DNA from: an uncultured Collinsella sp.
Lineage (GTDB): Bacteria > Actinomycetota > Coriobacteriia > Coriobacteriales > Coriobacteriaceae
Direction: 5' to 3'
NCBI GenBank assembly: GCA_900549455.1
Contig: UROM01000043.1
Span: forward strand, 1-13,373
Length of the DNA: 13,373 nt
Shown here: piece by piece, positions 1 through 6,130 of the stretch
Layout: the number at the start of each line of letters is the position of its first letter
How positions within the stretch are numbered: position 1 is the stretch's first letter
Notes under the pieces: model-generated
Databases searched by the model: none
The model's input: the letters and a program-made list of their open reading frames with translations, nothing else
What the model was told of the DNA's origin: nothing
Position numbers and translations under genes: made by a program

Positions 1-81
1 CGCTCCTTGCGTGCTGCGCTGGAAAACGCTTCGCGTTTCCTCAGCTCCGCACCCTTGCGGGTTCGAATCCCTCCGCTTGCT
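1..81 (+). tRNA. tRNA 3' end, truncated by contig start (isoacceptor unresolved)
   Basis: Bases 57-73 form a T arm: GCGGG, the loop TTCGAAT, then CCCTC, with one C-T mismatch. Bases 74-80 (CGCTTGC) would be the 3' acceptor strand. No CCA is encoded. The same GGTTCGAATCCCTCCG core occurs in the neighbouring tRNA-Gln. The sequence before the T arm is unusual. Bases 19-38 form a hairpin (GGAAAACGC, TTC, GCGTTTCC) that extends outward imperfectly, longer than a normal tRNA-Ser or tRNA-Leu variable arm. No clean anticodon arm could be placed, because the 5' part lies off the contig. A class II tRNA (Ser or Leu) is the simplest guess, but the apparent discriminator T is atypical for either. Confidence 0.45.
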
Positions 82-87
82 CACAAG

Positions 88-131
88 AAAAGCCTCCCGA
101 TCGGCTATGCGTTCGAGAGGCTGGTTTCTTT
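88..131. terminator. Bidirectional hairpin terminator between two tRNA genes
   Basis: AGCCTC (91-96) pairs with GAGGCT (117-122). The hairpin is flanked by an A-rich run (86-91) on the left and TTTCTTT (125-131) on the right, so it can terminate from either side. It lies between the 3' ends of two convergent tRNA genes. Confidence 0.6.
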
Positions 132-205
132 GGCTGGGACGGAGGGATTCGAACCCCCAACAGCCGGCACCAAAAACCGGAGTTCTACCGTTGAACTACG
201 TCCCA
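131..205 (-). tRNA. tRNA-Gln (anticodon TTG), CCA encoded
   Basis: Read on the minus strand from 205, the full cloverleaf folds. The acceptor TGGGACG pairs with CGTCCCA. The D arm is GTTC...GAAC. The anticodon stem CCGGT/GCCGG has one G-T wobble and the loop TTTTGGT, giving anticodon TTG. The variable region is CTGTT, and the T arm is GGGGG-TTCGAAT-CCCTC. The discriminator is G, and CCA is encoded at 133-131. The gene lies 38 bases downstream of the peptidoglycan-binding protein gene on the same strand with no obvious terminator between, so it may be co-transcribed with it. Confidence 0.96.
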
Positions 206-243
206 ATGTGTGGTGTTGCCCAAAAGCAACTCGTCTAGTTTAC

Positions 244-1149
244 CTAATCTGCGAGGGCATCGCAAACGCCATCGAGCAGGCGTACGGCGAGTGTCTGCGC
301 ATCACTTGCGGTGAAGGTTCCGTTGTAACGCGTCATGCCCGTGAGCTCAATGCGGATGCGCGCAGGTTTTTGTTGCGCGGCGACATTGGCGGTGCGGATG
401 CGCTGTGCCAGGTTGTGACACTCGGCAAGGGCGATCGTGGCGCGCGGCGCTGCACCTGCGGGCAGCTCATCGCTTGCGATCTCGAGTACCAGATCAACGT
501 CGGTCGGAACCTCGGAATCGCAAAGCATCGTGCCGCTGCTGTCGGTCGTCGCCGTGGCGATGTTCCACATGCGCGATGCAACGCTACGCGCGATGGGGTC
601 CTCGCCAATGACGGCAATCTGGAAACGCTCGAGTACGTTGGCCGCGCGGGCAAAACCGATGCGCGACTCGGCCTCGATAACCGAGGGCTTGCCCTCCCAC
701 ACGTGATGCAGGCGGTTGATATAGGCGTAGGTATCCTGGAATGCCATGCCATCGGCAAACAGGCCGACATTTTCCTGGAACTGCTGCAGAGCGGCCTCGG
801 TGTGCGGGCCAAAATAGCCGTCGTCCTCACCGCAGGCAAAGCCCAAAACGTTGAGCGCTCGCTGCAGGGCCTGAACGTCGGCGCCATGGAAATTGGGCAT
901 GCGCAGATAGAGCGTGCGGTCGCCCAGCTTATACGAGGCGTCTACCAGGGCGCTCCAACAGGGGATATCGACGGCACAGCCAGCAGCAAGGCCGCTATCG
1001 AGCCTAAAGGTGCCAACAGCCTGCTCGGTGGTGGTGCCAAAGCACTTGTCGGAGACCTCGGCGTCATCGATTGTATAGCCAAGCTGCAGAAGGCGGGACT
1101 GGACGTCCTCGACGGCTGCTCCCTGCATGCCCGTTGTAATAGGTTCCAT
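244..1149 (-). CDS. Leaderless protein with two peptidoglycan-binding repeats and a degenerate amidase-like C-terminus
   Basis: This is a 301-residue protein. Residues 8-66 and 87-145 are two PG_binding_1-type repeats; the second has the typical pattern VQALQRALNVLGF...DGYFGPHTEAALQQFQ. Residues about 175-300 have the rough outline of an N-acetylmuramoyl-L-alanine amidase (amidase_3 fold): a segment like SRxLAxxI at 243-253, then IRIELTGMTRYNG and LAVRLLDGVCDAL at the end. I do not see the zinc-binding His/Glu set or a DPGHGG motif, so enzyme activity is unlikely. There is no signal peptide or membrane segment, which is odd for a wall-binding protein and suggests a cytoplasmic role. The ATG at 1149 follows AAAGGGG at good spacing. 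The gene lies downstream of the polyprenyl synthase. Mycobacterial CwlM (PG-binding repeats plus an inactive amidase fold, cytoplasmic, regulating MurA) is the nearest known analogue; that link is inference. Confidence 0.75.
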   Translation of the reverse strand: MEPITTGMQGAAVEDVQSRLLQLGYTIDDAEVSDKCFGTTTEQAVGTFRLDSGLAAGCAVDIPCWSALVDASYKLGDRTLYLRMPNFHGADVQALQRALNVLGFACGEDDGYFGPHTEAALQQFQENVGLFADGMAFQDTYAYINRLHHVWEGKPSVIEAESRIGFARAANVLERFQIAVIGEDPIARSVASRMWNIATATTDSSGTMLCDSEVPTDVDLVLEIASDELPAGAAPRATIALAECHNLAQRIRTANVAAQQKPARIRIELTGMTRYNGTFTASDAQTLAVRLLDGVCDALAD

Positions 1150-1236
1150 GAACGAACCCCTTTCGGCGTACCATTCGTACTATTTGAGCGTGTGTCGGAT
1201 AGACAACGCAAAGGGATGCATAAACATGCACTCAAC

Positions 1237-1242
1237 AGTGTA
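1237..1242 (-). promoter_or_regulatory. Possible extended -10 promoter for the PG-binding gene
   Basis: On the minus strand TGCTACACT matches the extended -10 form TGnTAnnnT and sits about 90 bases before the start codon. No good -35 is seen. A second possible pair on the same strand is TTGCTA, 17 bases, TTATGC. The 138-base gap after the synthase gene contains no clear terminator, so read-through from upstream is also possible. Confidence 0.25.
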
Positions 1243-1287
1243 GCAAGTTGTACCCAAATATGCTGCTGACAGGTTTTATTACCCCCG

Positions 1288-2313
1288 CTAGTTAAGGCGC
1301 TCCACAAAGAAATCTGCCATGGAGTCGAACAGCTCGCGTGCGTGCGGATCAAGCTCAACGTTCTCGATGGCCGCTTTCGCCTTGGCGGTCAGGTCGAGCG
1401 CGTAAGTGTGGGCGTAATCGATGGAGCCGGTCTCCTGGAAGATCTCCACGGCGCGTGCAAGCTGCGCGGGGTCCTCGGTGCCCGAGGAAAGAATCGCCTC
1501 GACCTCGTCGTGATAACGCTCGTCTGACAGGGCGTGCACGGCGACGAGGGTGCGCTTGCCCTCGGTGATATCGGTGCGGAAGTCCTTGTTGGCGGCCTCC
1601 TTGGTACCGATCAAGTTGAGCAGATCATCTTGGATCTGGAAGGCAAGGCCCGTGTGCAGGCCAAAGGCGCGCAGCGCCTCAATCTGCTTCTCGCTGCCTC
1701 CGCCAATGATGGCTCCGGCGGCAAGTGGCGTAGCTCCGCTGTAGTACGCGGTCTTGTGCGTCGCCATGTTCAGATAATCGTCGACCGAGATGTCAAAGCG
1801 CTCGTCGCGGACCCAGCCCAAGTCGAGCGCCTGGCCCTCGATGGTGCGAACGATCATCTCGGTGAGCTCGTGGAGCACGCGGAGTTTCACGTCTGCCTCG
1901 AGCGTGGGGTCGTCGAGAACCGTCTTGGTGACCATGGTGAGCGCCAGATCGCCGCAGTTGATGGCAAGGCCAGTGCCCTCGATAAGGTGCATGCAAGGCT
2001 TGCCGCGACGCAGCTGGCCGTTGTCGGCTATGTCGTCATGGATAAGCGCTCCCGACTGAAAGTGCTCGATAGCTGCCGCCGCGCTGCGGGCGCTCTCAAA
2101 GCTGCCACCTACCGCGGTGGCGGCGAGCATGCAGATGAGCGGGCGGTGGCGCTTGCCGGCATTGGCCGTAAATGTCGAGAGCGGGGTATACAGGTAGCGC
2201 TCGATATCGGCAGAGGTCGCCTGTCCGTCAAAGAACGTGGCCAGATAGTCGTTGATCTGGTCAAAGTGCTGGGCTAAAAAGCTGGTAAACGGACTGGACA
2301 CGGGTTCTCGCAT
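1288..2313 (-). CDS. Polyprenyl (isoprenyl) diphosphate synthase
   Basis: This 341-residue all-trans prenyltransferase extends an allylic diphosphate with isopentenyl diphosphate to make the C15-C50 chains used for quinones or lipid carriers. Family motifs are in order: GKRHRP at 53-58, the first Asp-rich motif HDDIAD at 92-97 followed by RRGKP at 102-106, HKTA at 186-189, the second Asp-rich motif FQIQDDLLNLIG at 225-236, and KDFRTDITEGKRT at 243-255. The first motif is the short DDxxD form without the two-residue insert of bacterial FPP synthase. The residue five before it is Gly88, and small residues there favour longer products in this family. The second motif ends in Asn233 where Asp is usual. 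The chain length cannot be read from sequence alone. The ATG at 2313 has only a weak GA-rich ribosome site (AAGAAAGA). The PG-binding gene follows on the same strand. Confidence 0.9.
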   Translation of the reverse strand: MREPVSSPFTSFLAQHFDQINDYLATFFDGQATSADIERYLYTPLSTFTANAGKRHRPLICMLAATAVGGSFESARSAAAAIEHFQSGALIHDDIADNGQLRRGKPCMHLIEGTGLAINCGDLALTMVTKTVLDDPTLEADVKLRVLHELTEMIVRTIEGQALDLGWVRDERFDISVDDYLNMATHKTAYYSGATPLAAGAIIGGGSEKQIEALRAFGLHTGLAFQIQDDLLNLIGTKEAANKDFRTDITEGKRTLVAVHALSDERYHDEVEAILSSGTEDPAQLARAVEIFQETGSIDYAHTYALDLTAKAKAAIENVELDPHARELFDSMADFFVERLN

Positions 2314-2369
2314 TCTTTCTTAGGTTGCATCGTTGCGGTGTGCAGATACCATATTGCCACATTGGAGTT

Positions 2370-2423
2370 GCCGGCGCGTCTGTTTTGGCGATTTGGGGAA
2401 ACGGGACGCGTGCGCGTGCCGGC
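2370..2423. repeat. Long inverted repeat between the PTS and prenyl synthase genes
   Basis: GCCGGCGCG (2370-2378) pairs with CGCGTGCCGGC (2413-2423), leaving one bulged base. The loop is about 34 bases and there is no T-run on either strand. It lies just after the stop codon of the PTS fusion. It could weaken read-through or protect the mRNA 3' end, but it is not a typical intrinsic terminator. I see nothing else convincing in 2314-2426. Confidence 0.4.
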
Positions 2424-2426
2424 TGC

Positions 2427-4877
2427 TTATATAAGCCTAAAGTGCTCGAGCGCCTTGACGACGCCATCTTTGTCGACCGAGTCGGTGATGTAGTCGGCGC
2501 GCTTTTTGAGATAGTCCGGCGCATTGCCCATGGCGATACCGACATCGACGGCGTTCATCAGCGAGACGTCATTGCTGGCGTCGCCGATGCCGTATACGGT
2601 TCCGTGGTGGGGATCGAGGGCGTCGAGTACAGACTGGATGCCCCCGCGCTTCGTGCATTCGCGGGGCGAGATTTCGGTTACCTCGAGTTCGAGCTCGTTA
2701 AAGCACAGCAGCGGCTCAAGTGCCTTATCTTGAGCGATGCGGCTGGCGAGCGATGTAGACATCAAGATCTTGTAGGCACTGTAATGTTGCAGCTGCGTGA
2801 CTGCGTCGCCCAGGGTGCGCGCGTATCCGGGGGCATCGGGGGCATCGGCACTCATGCGCACGACGCCGTTGAGGCCCTCAAAGCGGATGACCTCGCTCGA
2901 CTGCTCAAGATAGGGGGCAAGGCGCTGCAGCATGCCGGGCGTCATCGACAGATCGCGAATTGCGTGTCCGTTGATCTCGGCGTAACCGCCCGCAAGACAG
3001 ACGATGCCGGTCCAGGGCAGCTCAAGAAGTTTGGGGTGGATGCAGCTGAGGGTGCGCCCTGTGCAGATAAAGGCCATGTTGCCATTTGCAACGAAATCGC
3101 GGATGGCCTGCGAGACCGCCTCGTTGGGATAGGGGGACAGGTCTCGCTCGCTCTCGGGAAGCTCTTGTGCCACTCGAGGGTCTTGCCACGCGAGCGTGCC
3201 GTCAATGTCGAAGAAGCAGATATCGCCGTGCTTGTGGGTTGGGCTGGCGACAGGGGAGGCCGAGGCGGTGGGCACAAATCCCGGCTCGAGGCCCATGATC
3301 TGGTCAAAATGCTCTTTAACGCGGGGAACGGAGATGCCGATGACCACCTGGGCGGTCTTGCCCGTAATGATGAGGCCTTTGGCGCCCGCCGCGACAAACG
3401 ACGCGTTATCTGCAACGATGGAAGGGTCTGCGACCTCGACGCGCAGGCGCGTGGCGCAGTTGGTTGCGCCCGCAATATTGCCAACGCCACCTAAAAGCTG
3501 AATTACCCGCTCAGCGAGGACGTGATCTTGATCGGATTGACTATTGACCTCGTCATTGGGAGATTGCTCTTTGGCAAAGCCGCTTCCCGTTAAATGATCG
3601 ATTGCCGCGCGATTGGCGACATGATCCTCGCGGCCCGGCGTCTTAAGGTCATAGATCAAGATGAGTGCTCGAAAACTCACAAAAAAGATGAGGCTAAAGG
3701 CAAGGCCGATACCGAGCGCCAAAAGATAGGCACCGGCATGCATGCGCATGAGCGGAATAAAGTTGAAGGCTGCCATCTCCATGAGGCCGCCCGAGAAGAT
3801 GCCGACGATGCCAAAGAGATTCATGGTTGTGGCAAGGCAAGACGATAAGACGGCGTAGAGAAAAAAGAGTCCGGGGTGGGTGAACATAAAGAGAAACTCG
3901 AGTGGCTCGGTAACGCCGCAAACCACCGAGGCGATGATGGCGGGAACAAGGATGACCCTGAGGCCGGCGCGGCGCTCGGGTTTTGCGGTGGAGTAGAACG
4001 CGGCTGCGATGGCAGGAAGGCCAAAGAGCTTGACCCAGCCAGTGGCGGTAAAACCGGCCCACGGCGCAAGCTCATTAAGGGGGCGCGTGCTATGGGAGAG
4101 GATGGGGAGCAAGTTGCTCCACGTGGCGTAGATGCCGTCGTTAATGACCAGGTTGTCGTAGTAGATCGGCATGTAGAGCAGGTGGTGCAGCCCCATGGGC
4201 TCGAGTGCTCGCTCCAAAAACACAAAGATACCTACGCCGAAGGGGCCGACGCCCGCAAGCGCGTGGCGCAGCGTTTCGGTCGCTGCGTATACGAAGGGCA
4301 CGATGACGGCCGAGATAGCGGCAAGGGCGAACACGGCAAAAAAGCTGATGAGGTAGACCAGCGAGGAACCCGAGAAAGTGCCGAGCCAATCGGGAACCTT
4401 GGCATCGTAGAAGCGGTCATGGATGGCGACGACGATTGCCGATACCGCTAGCGGGCCGATAATGCCGGTGTCGAGCGTCTTGATGCCGTCGATGATGGTG
4501 ATACCGCTAGCGGGGGTCAAAGACGCCGGGTACTTAAGTCCAAGGTTGTCTCCGCTCAGCTTGATGATCTCGCTCAAAAAGAAGCAATAGGCAAAATAGG
4601 CCACGAGCGCCTCGAGGCAGCAACGTGCCGGTTGTTTTTGGGCGAGGCCGATGGGCAGTGCGATGGCAAACAGGAGCGGAAGTCGTTTAAAGACCGTCCA
4701 CGAGCCGCGCTGGATGATGGTCCAAAAAACATACCAAGGGGTTCCGTATACGGCGAGGTCGCCGACGATGTCCGCAGACGTTGCGAGGGCGGAGACGCCG
4801 ACCATAAGGCCCGATATGGAAAACAGCATGGCGGGCGCGAACATTGCCCCGCCAAAACGTTGGATTTTTTGCAGCAT
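2427..4877 (-). CDS. PTS maltose-type EIICB permease fused to a Cof-type HAD phosphatase
   Basis: This single 816-residue frame encodes three domains. Residues 1-410 are a glucose-superfamily EIIC: QRFGGAMF near the N-terminus, WTVFKRLPLLFAI at 60-72, GIKTLDTGIIG at 131-141, and the substrate-region motif GVTEPLEF at 321-328. From memory it resembles Bacillus MalP/GlvC throughout. Residues about 451-530 are EIIB, with NCATRLR at 473-479 and phospho-acceptor Cys474. An Ala/Ser/Pro linker (536-547) leads to a HAD-IIB domain, 552-816, that keeps every catalytic motif: DIDGT (Asp557, Asp559), CTGR (Thr606), Lys743, and GDASND (Asp766, Asp770). EIICB imports and phosphorylates the sugar; the HAD domain could then dephosphorylate it. 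No EIIA is fused, so one must act in trans. The ATG at 4877 follows GGGAGG. The gene diverges from the GntR repressor gene. No phospho-alpha-glucosidase is encoded in the window. Confidence 0.9.
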   Translation of the reverse strand: MLQKIQRFGGAMFAPAMLFSISGLMVGVSALATSADIVGDLAVYGTPWYVFWTIIQRGSWTVFKRLPLLFAIALPIGLAQKQPARCCLEALVAYFAYCFFLSEIIKLSGDNLGLKYPASLTPASGITIIDGIKTLDTGIIGPLAVSAIVVAIHDRFYDAKVPDWLGTFSGSSLVYLISFFAVFALAAISAVIVPFVYAATETLRHALAGVGPFGVGIFVFLERALEPMGLHHLLYMPIYYDNLVINDGIYATWSNLLPILSHSTRPLNELAPWAGFTATGWVKLFGLPAIAAAFYSTAKPERRAGLRVILVPAIIASVVCGVTEPLEFLFMFTHPGLFFLYAVLSSCLATTMNLFGIVGIFSGGLMEMAAFNFIPLMRMHAGAYLLALGIGLAFSLIFFVSFRALILIYDLKTPGREDHVANRAAIDHLTGSGFAKEQSPNDEVNSQSDQDHVLAERVIQLLGGVGNIAGATNCATRLRVEVADPSIVADNASFVAAGAKGLIITGKTAQVVIGISVPRVKEHFDQIMGLEPGFVPTASASPVASPTHKHGDICFFDIDGTLAWQDPRVAQELPESERDLSPYPNEAVSQAIRDFVANGNMAFICTGRTLSCIHPKLLELPWTGIVCLAGGYAEINGHAIRDLSMTPGMLQRLAPYLEQSSEVIRFEGLNGVVRMSADAPDAPGYARTLGDAVTQLQHYSAYKILMSTSLASRIAQDKALEPLLCFNELELEVTEISPRECTKRGGIQSVLDALDPHHGTVYGIGDASNDVSLMNAVDVGIAMGNAPDYLKKRADYITDSVDKDGVVKALEHFRLI

Positions 4878-4920
4878 GTTCTGCCTCCCGAATATCGAGG
4901 CGCGTTGCGCGTGGTGAAAC

Positions 4921-4928
4921 GTTTAAAC
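4921..4928. promoter_or_regulatory. Putative GntR operator 1 (GTTTAAAC)
   Basis: A perfect 8-base palindrome that fits the HutC-subfamily GntR pattern GTNTANAC. It lies in the likely 5' leader of the PTS gene, about 44 bases upstream of its ATG, where a bound repressor would block transcription. Confidence 0.55.
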
Positions 4929-5042
4929 AATGGATTCATTGTAGAGGACCAGACGATTGTCGTACCGGCAGTTTTGAGCGAAACCGGTTTGGGCACGACA
5001 GAAACCGTCAACGGTTAAATCCTGTCGCTTTGCCGATAATCG

Positions 5043-5050
5043 GTTTAAAC
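5043..5050. promoter_or_regulatory. Putative GntR operator 2 (GTTTAAAC) overlapping the gntR -35
   Basis: Second copy of the same palindrome, sharing GTTTAAACAA with the first copy 122 bases away. It overlaps the proposed -35 of the repressor gene, which suggests autoregulation and possibly looping between the two sites. Confidence 0.55.
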
Positions 5051-5071
5051 AACTTTAAAAAATGCTATCGT
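5044..5071 (+). promoter_or_regulatory. Promoter of the gntR-family gene
   Basis: TTTAAA (5044-5049) as -35, a 16-base spacer, then TATCGT (5066-5071) as -10 with an upstream TG (TGCTATCGT, the extended -10 form). The start codon is 33 bases downstream, with ribosome site AGAGG at 5093-5097. Confidence 0.5.
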
Positions 5072-5104
5072 GCCTAGCCATACATATTCATTAGAGGTGA
5101 AGTC

Positions 5105-5824
5105 ATGCCAAAAGCGATTTACGAAGGAATCTACCGCGAGATCCGTTCGCGCATCATTAATGGGACCTATGCGTTTCAGGAGATGCTGCCAACCGAAGCC
5201 GAGCTGACCGCGGAGTTTGGCTGCACGCGCAATACCGTTCGACGCGCCTTGAGCATGCTGGCCGACCAGATGTTTGTGCAGCCCATACACGGCAAGGGCG
5301 TGCGCGTTATTTGGCTTAAGGGCGAAACCGACATGCTGGGCGCGCTCGAGGAAGTCGAGTCGTTTGGCGAATTTGCAAAGCGCAACAATGCCGTTGCATC
5401 GACGGACGTTAAGTCCTTTGAACATTTGATTTGCACTGAGCAGCTCTCTCGTCGCTTGGGCTTTAAGGTGGGCGAGGAGCTGATTCGCGTAGTGCGTGTT
5501 CGAAGCCTTAACGGCAGCGCGCGCCAAGTGGACCATGGCTATTTTTTGGCGTCGATCGCCAAGGGTCTGACCCCAGAGATCGCGACGGATTCTATCTACG
5601 CCTATCTGGAGCACAAGTGCGGCGTCAAGGTGATGGCGAGCCGTCGTACGGTGAGTGTCGAGCTCGCCAACGATGAGGACTGCAGCTACTTGGACCTTGG
5701 CAAGTACAATTGTGTCGCCGTTATGGAGAGCCAATCGTACACCTCGGACGGTATCTTGTTCGAGGTCACGCACGCCCGTACGCACCCCGAGATCTTCCAT
5801 TACCGCGTCAATTCCAAGCGATAG
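5105..5824 (+). CDS. GntR/HutC-family repressor with UTRA domain, TreR-like
   Basis: This 239-residue regulator has an N-terminal winged helix (residues 1-70). The family pattern IYREIRSRIINGTY...LPTEAELTAEFGCTRNTVRRAL ends in the wing, PIHGKGVRV. Residues about 90-235 form a UTRA ligand domain. The C-terminal half (SIYAYLEHKCGVKV...DLGKYNCVAVMES...HARTHPEIFHY) resembles Bacillus TreR, which senses a sugar phosphate. The likely effector is therefore a sugar phosphate made by the adjacent PTS permease, though the sugar itself cannot be read from sequence. The gene diverges from the PTS fusion and should repress it and itself through the GTTTAAAC sites between them. It ends 42 bases before a strong terminator, so it is a single-gene transcript. 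Confidence 0.92.
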   Translation: MPKAIYEGIYREIRSRIINGTYAFQEMLPTEAELTAEFGCTRNTVRRALSMLADQMFVQPIHGKGVRVIWLKGETDMLGALEEVESFGEFAKRNNAVASTDVKSFEHLICTEQLSRRLGFKVGEELIRVVRVRSLNGSARQVDHGYFLASIAKGLTPEIATDSIYAYLEHKCGVKVMASRRTVSVELANDEDCSYLDLGKYNCVAVMESQSYTSDGILFEVTHARTHPEIFHYRVNSKR

Positions 5825-5865
5825 ACGGTGAGCTCGCAGTCCGGCGAGCCTTATGCCCTCAAAGC

Positions 5866-5914
5866 GAAAACGCCCGGTCAAACCGACGATGCATCGGCTT
5901 GACCGGGCGTTTTC
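5866..5914. terminator. Strong bidirectional terminator after gntR
   Basis: A perfect 16-base inverted repeat: GAAAACGCCCGGTCAA (5866-5881) pairs with TTGACCGGGCGTTTTC (5899-5914). The outer bases form an A-run on one side and a T-run on the other, so it can work in either direction. The 17-base loop itself contains the palindrome GATGCATC. Confidence 0.9.
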
Positions 5915-5935
5915 TCTGCATTCAATAACAAATAA

Positions 5936-5947
5936 TTGTTTATACAA
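5936..5947. promoter_or_regulatory. Operator-like site TTGTTTATACAA upstream of the ABC operon
   Basis: Contains GTTTATAC (5938-5945), which fits the GTNTANAC pattern. It shares its outer TTGT/ACAA bases with a second site, TTGTTCAAACAA, at 6011-6022. Its likeness to the GTTTAAACAA sites in the gntR control region suggests the same repressor binds both places. Confidence 0.4.
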
Positions 5948-6010
5948 AACTTGTCAAGTATCAAGTTGAAATTACCGTTCACCGAAGGTTTTCTACCGCT
6001 CTAGTAATAC

Positions 6011-6042
6011 TTGTTCAAACAACTAGCCAAATAGCGTATTGT
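6011..6042 (+). promoter_or_regulatory. Possible promoter and second operator-like site of the ABC operon
   Basis: TTGTTCAAACAA (6011-6022) is a near-palindrome like the site at 5936. Within it TTCAAA (6014-6019) could be a -35, with TATTGT (6037-6042) as -10 after 17 bases. Each hexamer matches the consensus at four of six positions, so the call is tentative. Confidence 0.35.
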
Positions 6043-6056
6043 ACAAATCAGCAAAA

Positions 6057-6107
6057 GGGGCAAAGTCCCCGAGCCAATCTCCGAAGGCGGCGGCAAAGGG
6101 TGCCGCC
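6057..6107 (+). promoter_or_regulatory. Structured 5' leader of the ABC operon
   Basis: Two hairpins stand between the promoter and the ribosome site: GGGG (6057-6060) with CCCC (6067-6070), and GGCGGCA (6089-6095) with TGCCGCC (6101-6107), a perfect 7-base stem with a 5-base loop. The second ends 23 bases before the start codon. I could not match the leader to a riboswitch class I know. It may stabilise the highly expressed binding-protein message or tune its translation. Confidence 0.45.
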
Positions 6108-6130
6108 ACGGTGTGAAAGGGTGGATTGTA

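Larger units (their letters stand above)
4878..5104. promoter_or_regulatory. Divergent control region between the PTS fusion and gntR, dense in palindromes
   Basis: This 227-base region carries two exact GTTTAAAC palindromes (4921-4928, 5043-5050), each followed by AA. It also holds ACAATG-GATT-CATTGT (4927-4942), AAACCGGTTT (4981-4990), AACCGT-CA-ACGGTT (5003-5016) and CCGAT-A-ATCGG (5033-5043). For the PTS gene, TACAAT on the minus strand at 4938-4943 is a possible -10, with the first GTTTAAAC just downstream. The CGGTTT/AAACCG group may be sites for a second factor. Confidence 0.6.
5825..6130. other. Intergenic region between gntR and the ABC operon
   Basis: This 306-base gene-free stretch holds, in order, the gntR terminator, two TTGTTT/AAACAA operator-like sites, the inverted repeat AACTTG (5948-5953)/CAAGTT (5962-5967), a possible promoter, and a structured leader with two hairpins before the ribosome site of the binding-protein gene. 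No small open frame here has a convincing start and ribosome site. Confidence 0.7.

Noticed and set aside
1..81. 3' end of tmRNA (ssrA)
   Set aside because: The acceptor and T-arm bases do not match the conserved tmRNA end, and no tag-encoding region or CCA is visible.
11..238. Open frame on + translating to ...RRDSNPQQPAPKTGVLPLNYVP...
   Set aside because: This peptide is the antisense reading of the tRNA-Gln gene, a common false protein in databases.
7..1269. Long + strand open frame of 420 codons
   Set aside because: It runs across the partial tRNA and tRNA-Gln and antisense to the PG-binding gene. It has no ribosome site or protein-family features, and long antisense frames are expected at this GC content.
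2325..3494. 389-codon + strand open frame
   Set aside because: It lies antisense to the HAD and EIIB domains of the PTS fusion; its composition shows no recognisable domain.
5045..5947. 300-codon - strand open frame
   Set aside because: It is antisense to the whole GntR gene and crosses its terminator; the GntR reading has clear family motifs.
6113..6130. Upstream in-frame GTG start for the binding protein (MKGWIV extension)
   Set aside because: It would place the ribosome site inside the coding region and push the Tat motif away from the N-terminus; the ATG at 6131 fits better.
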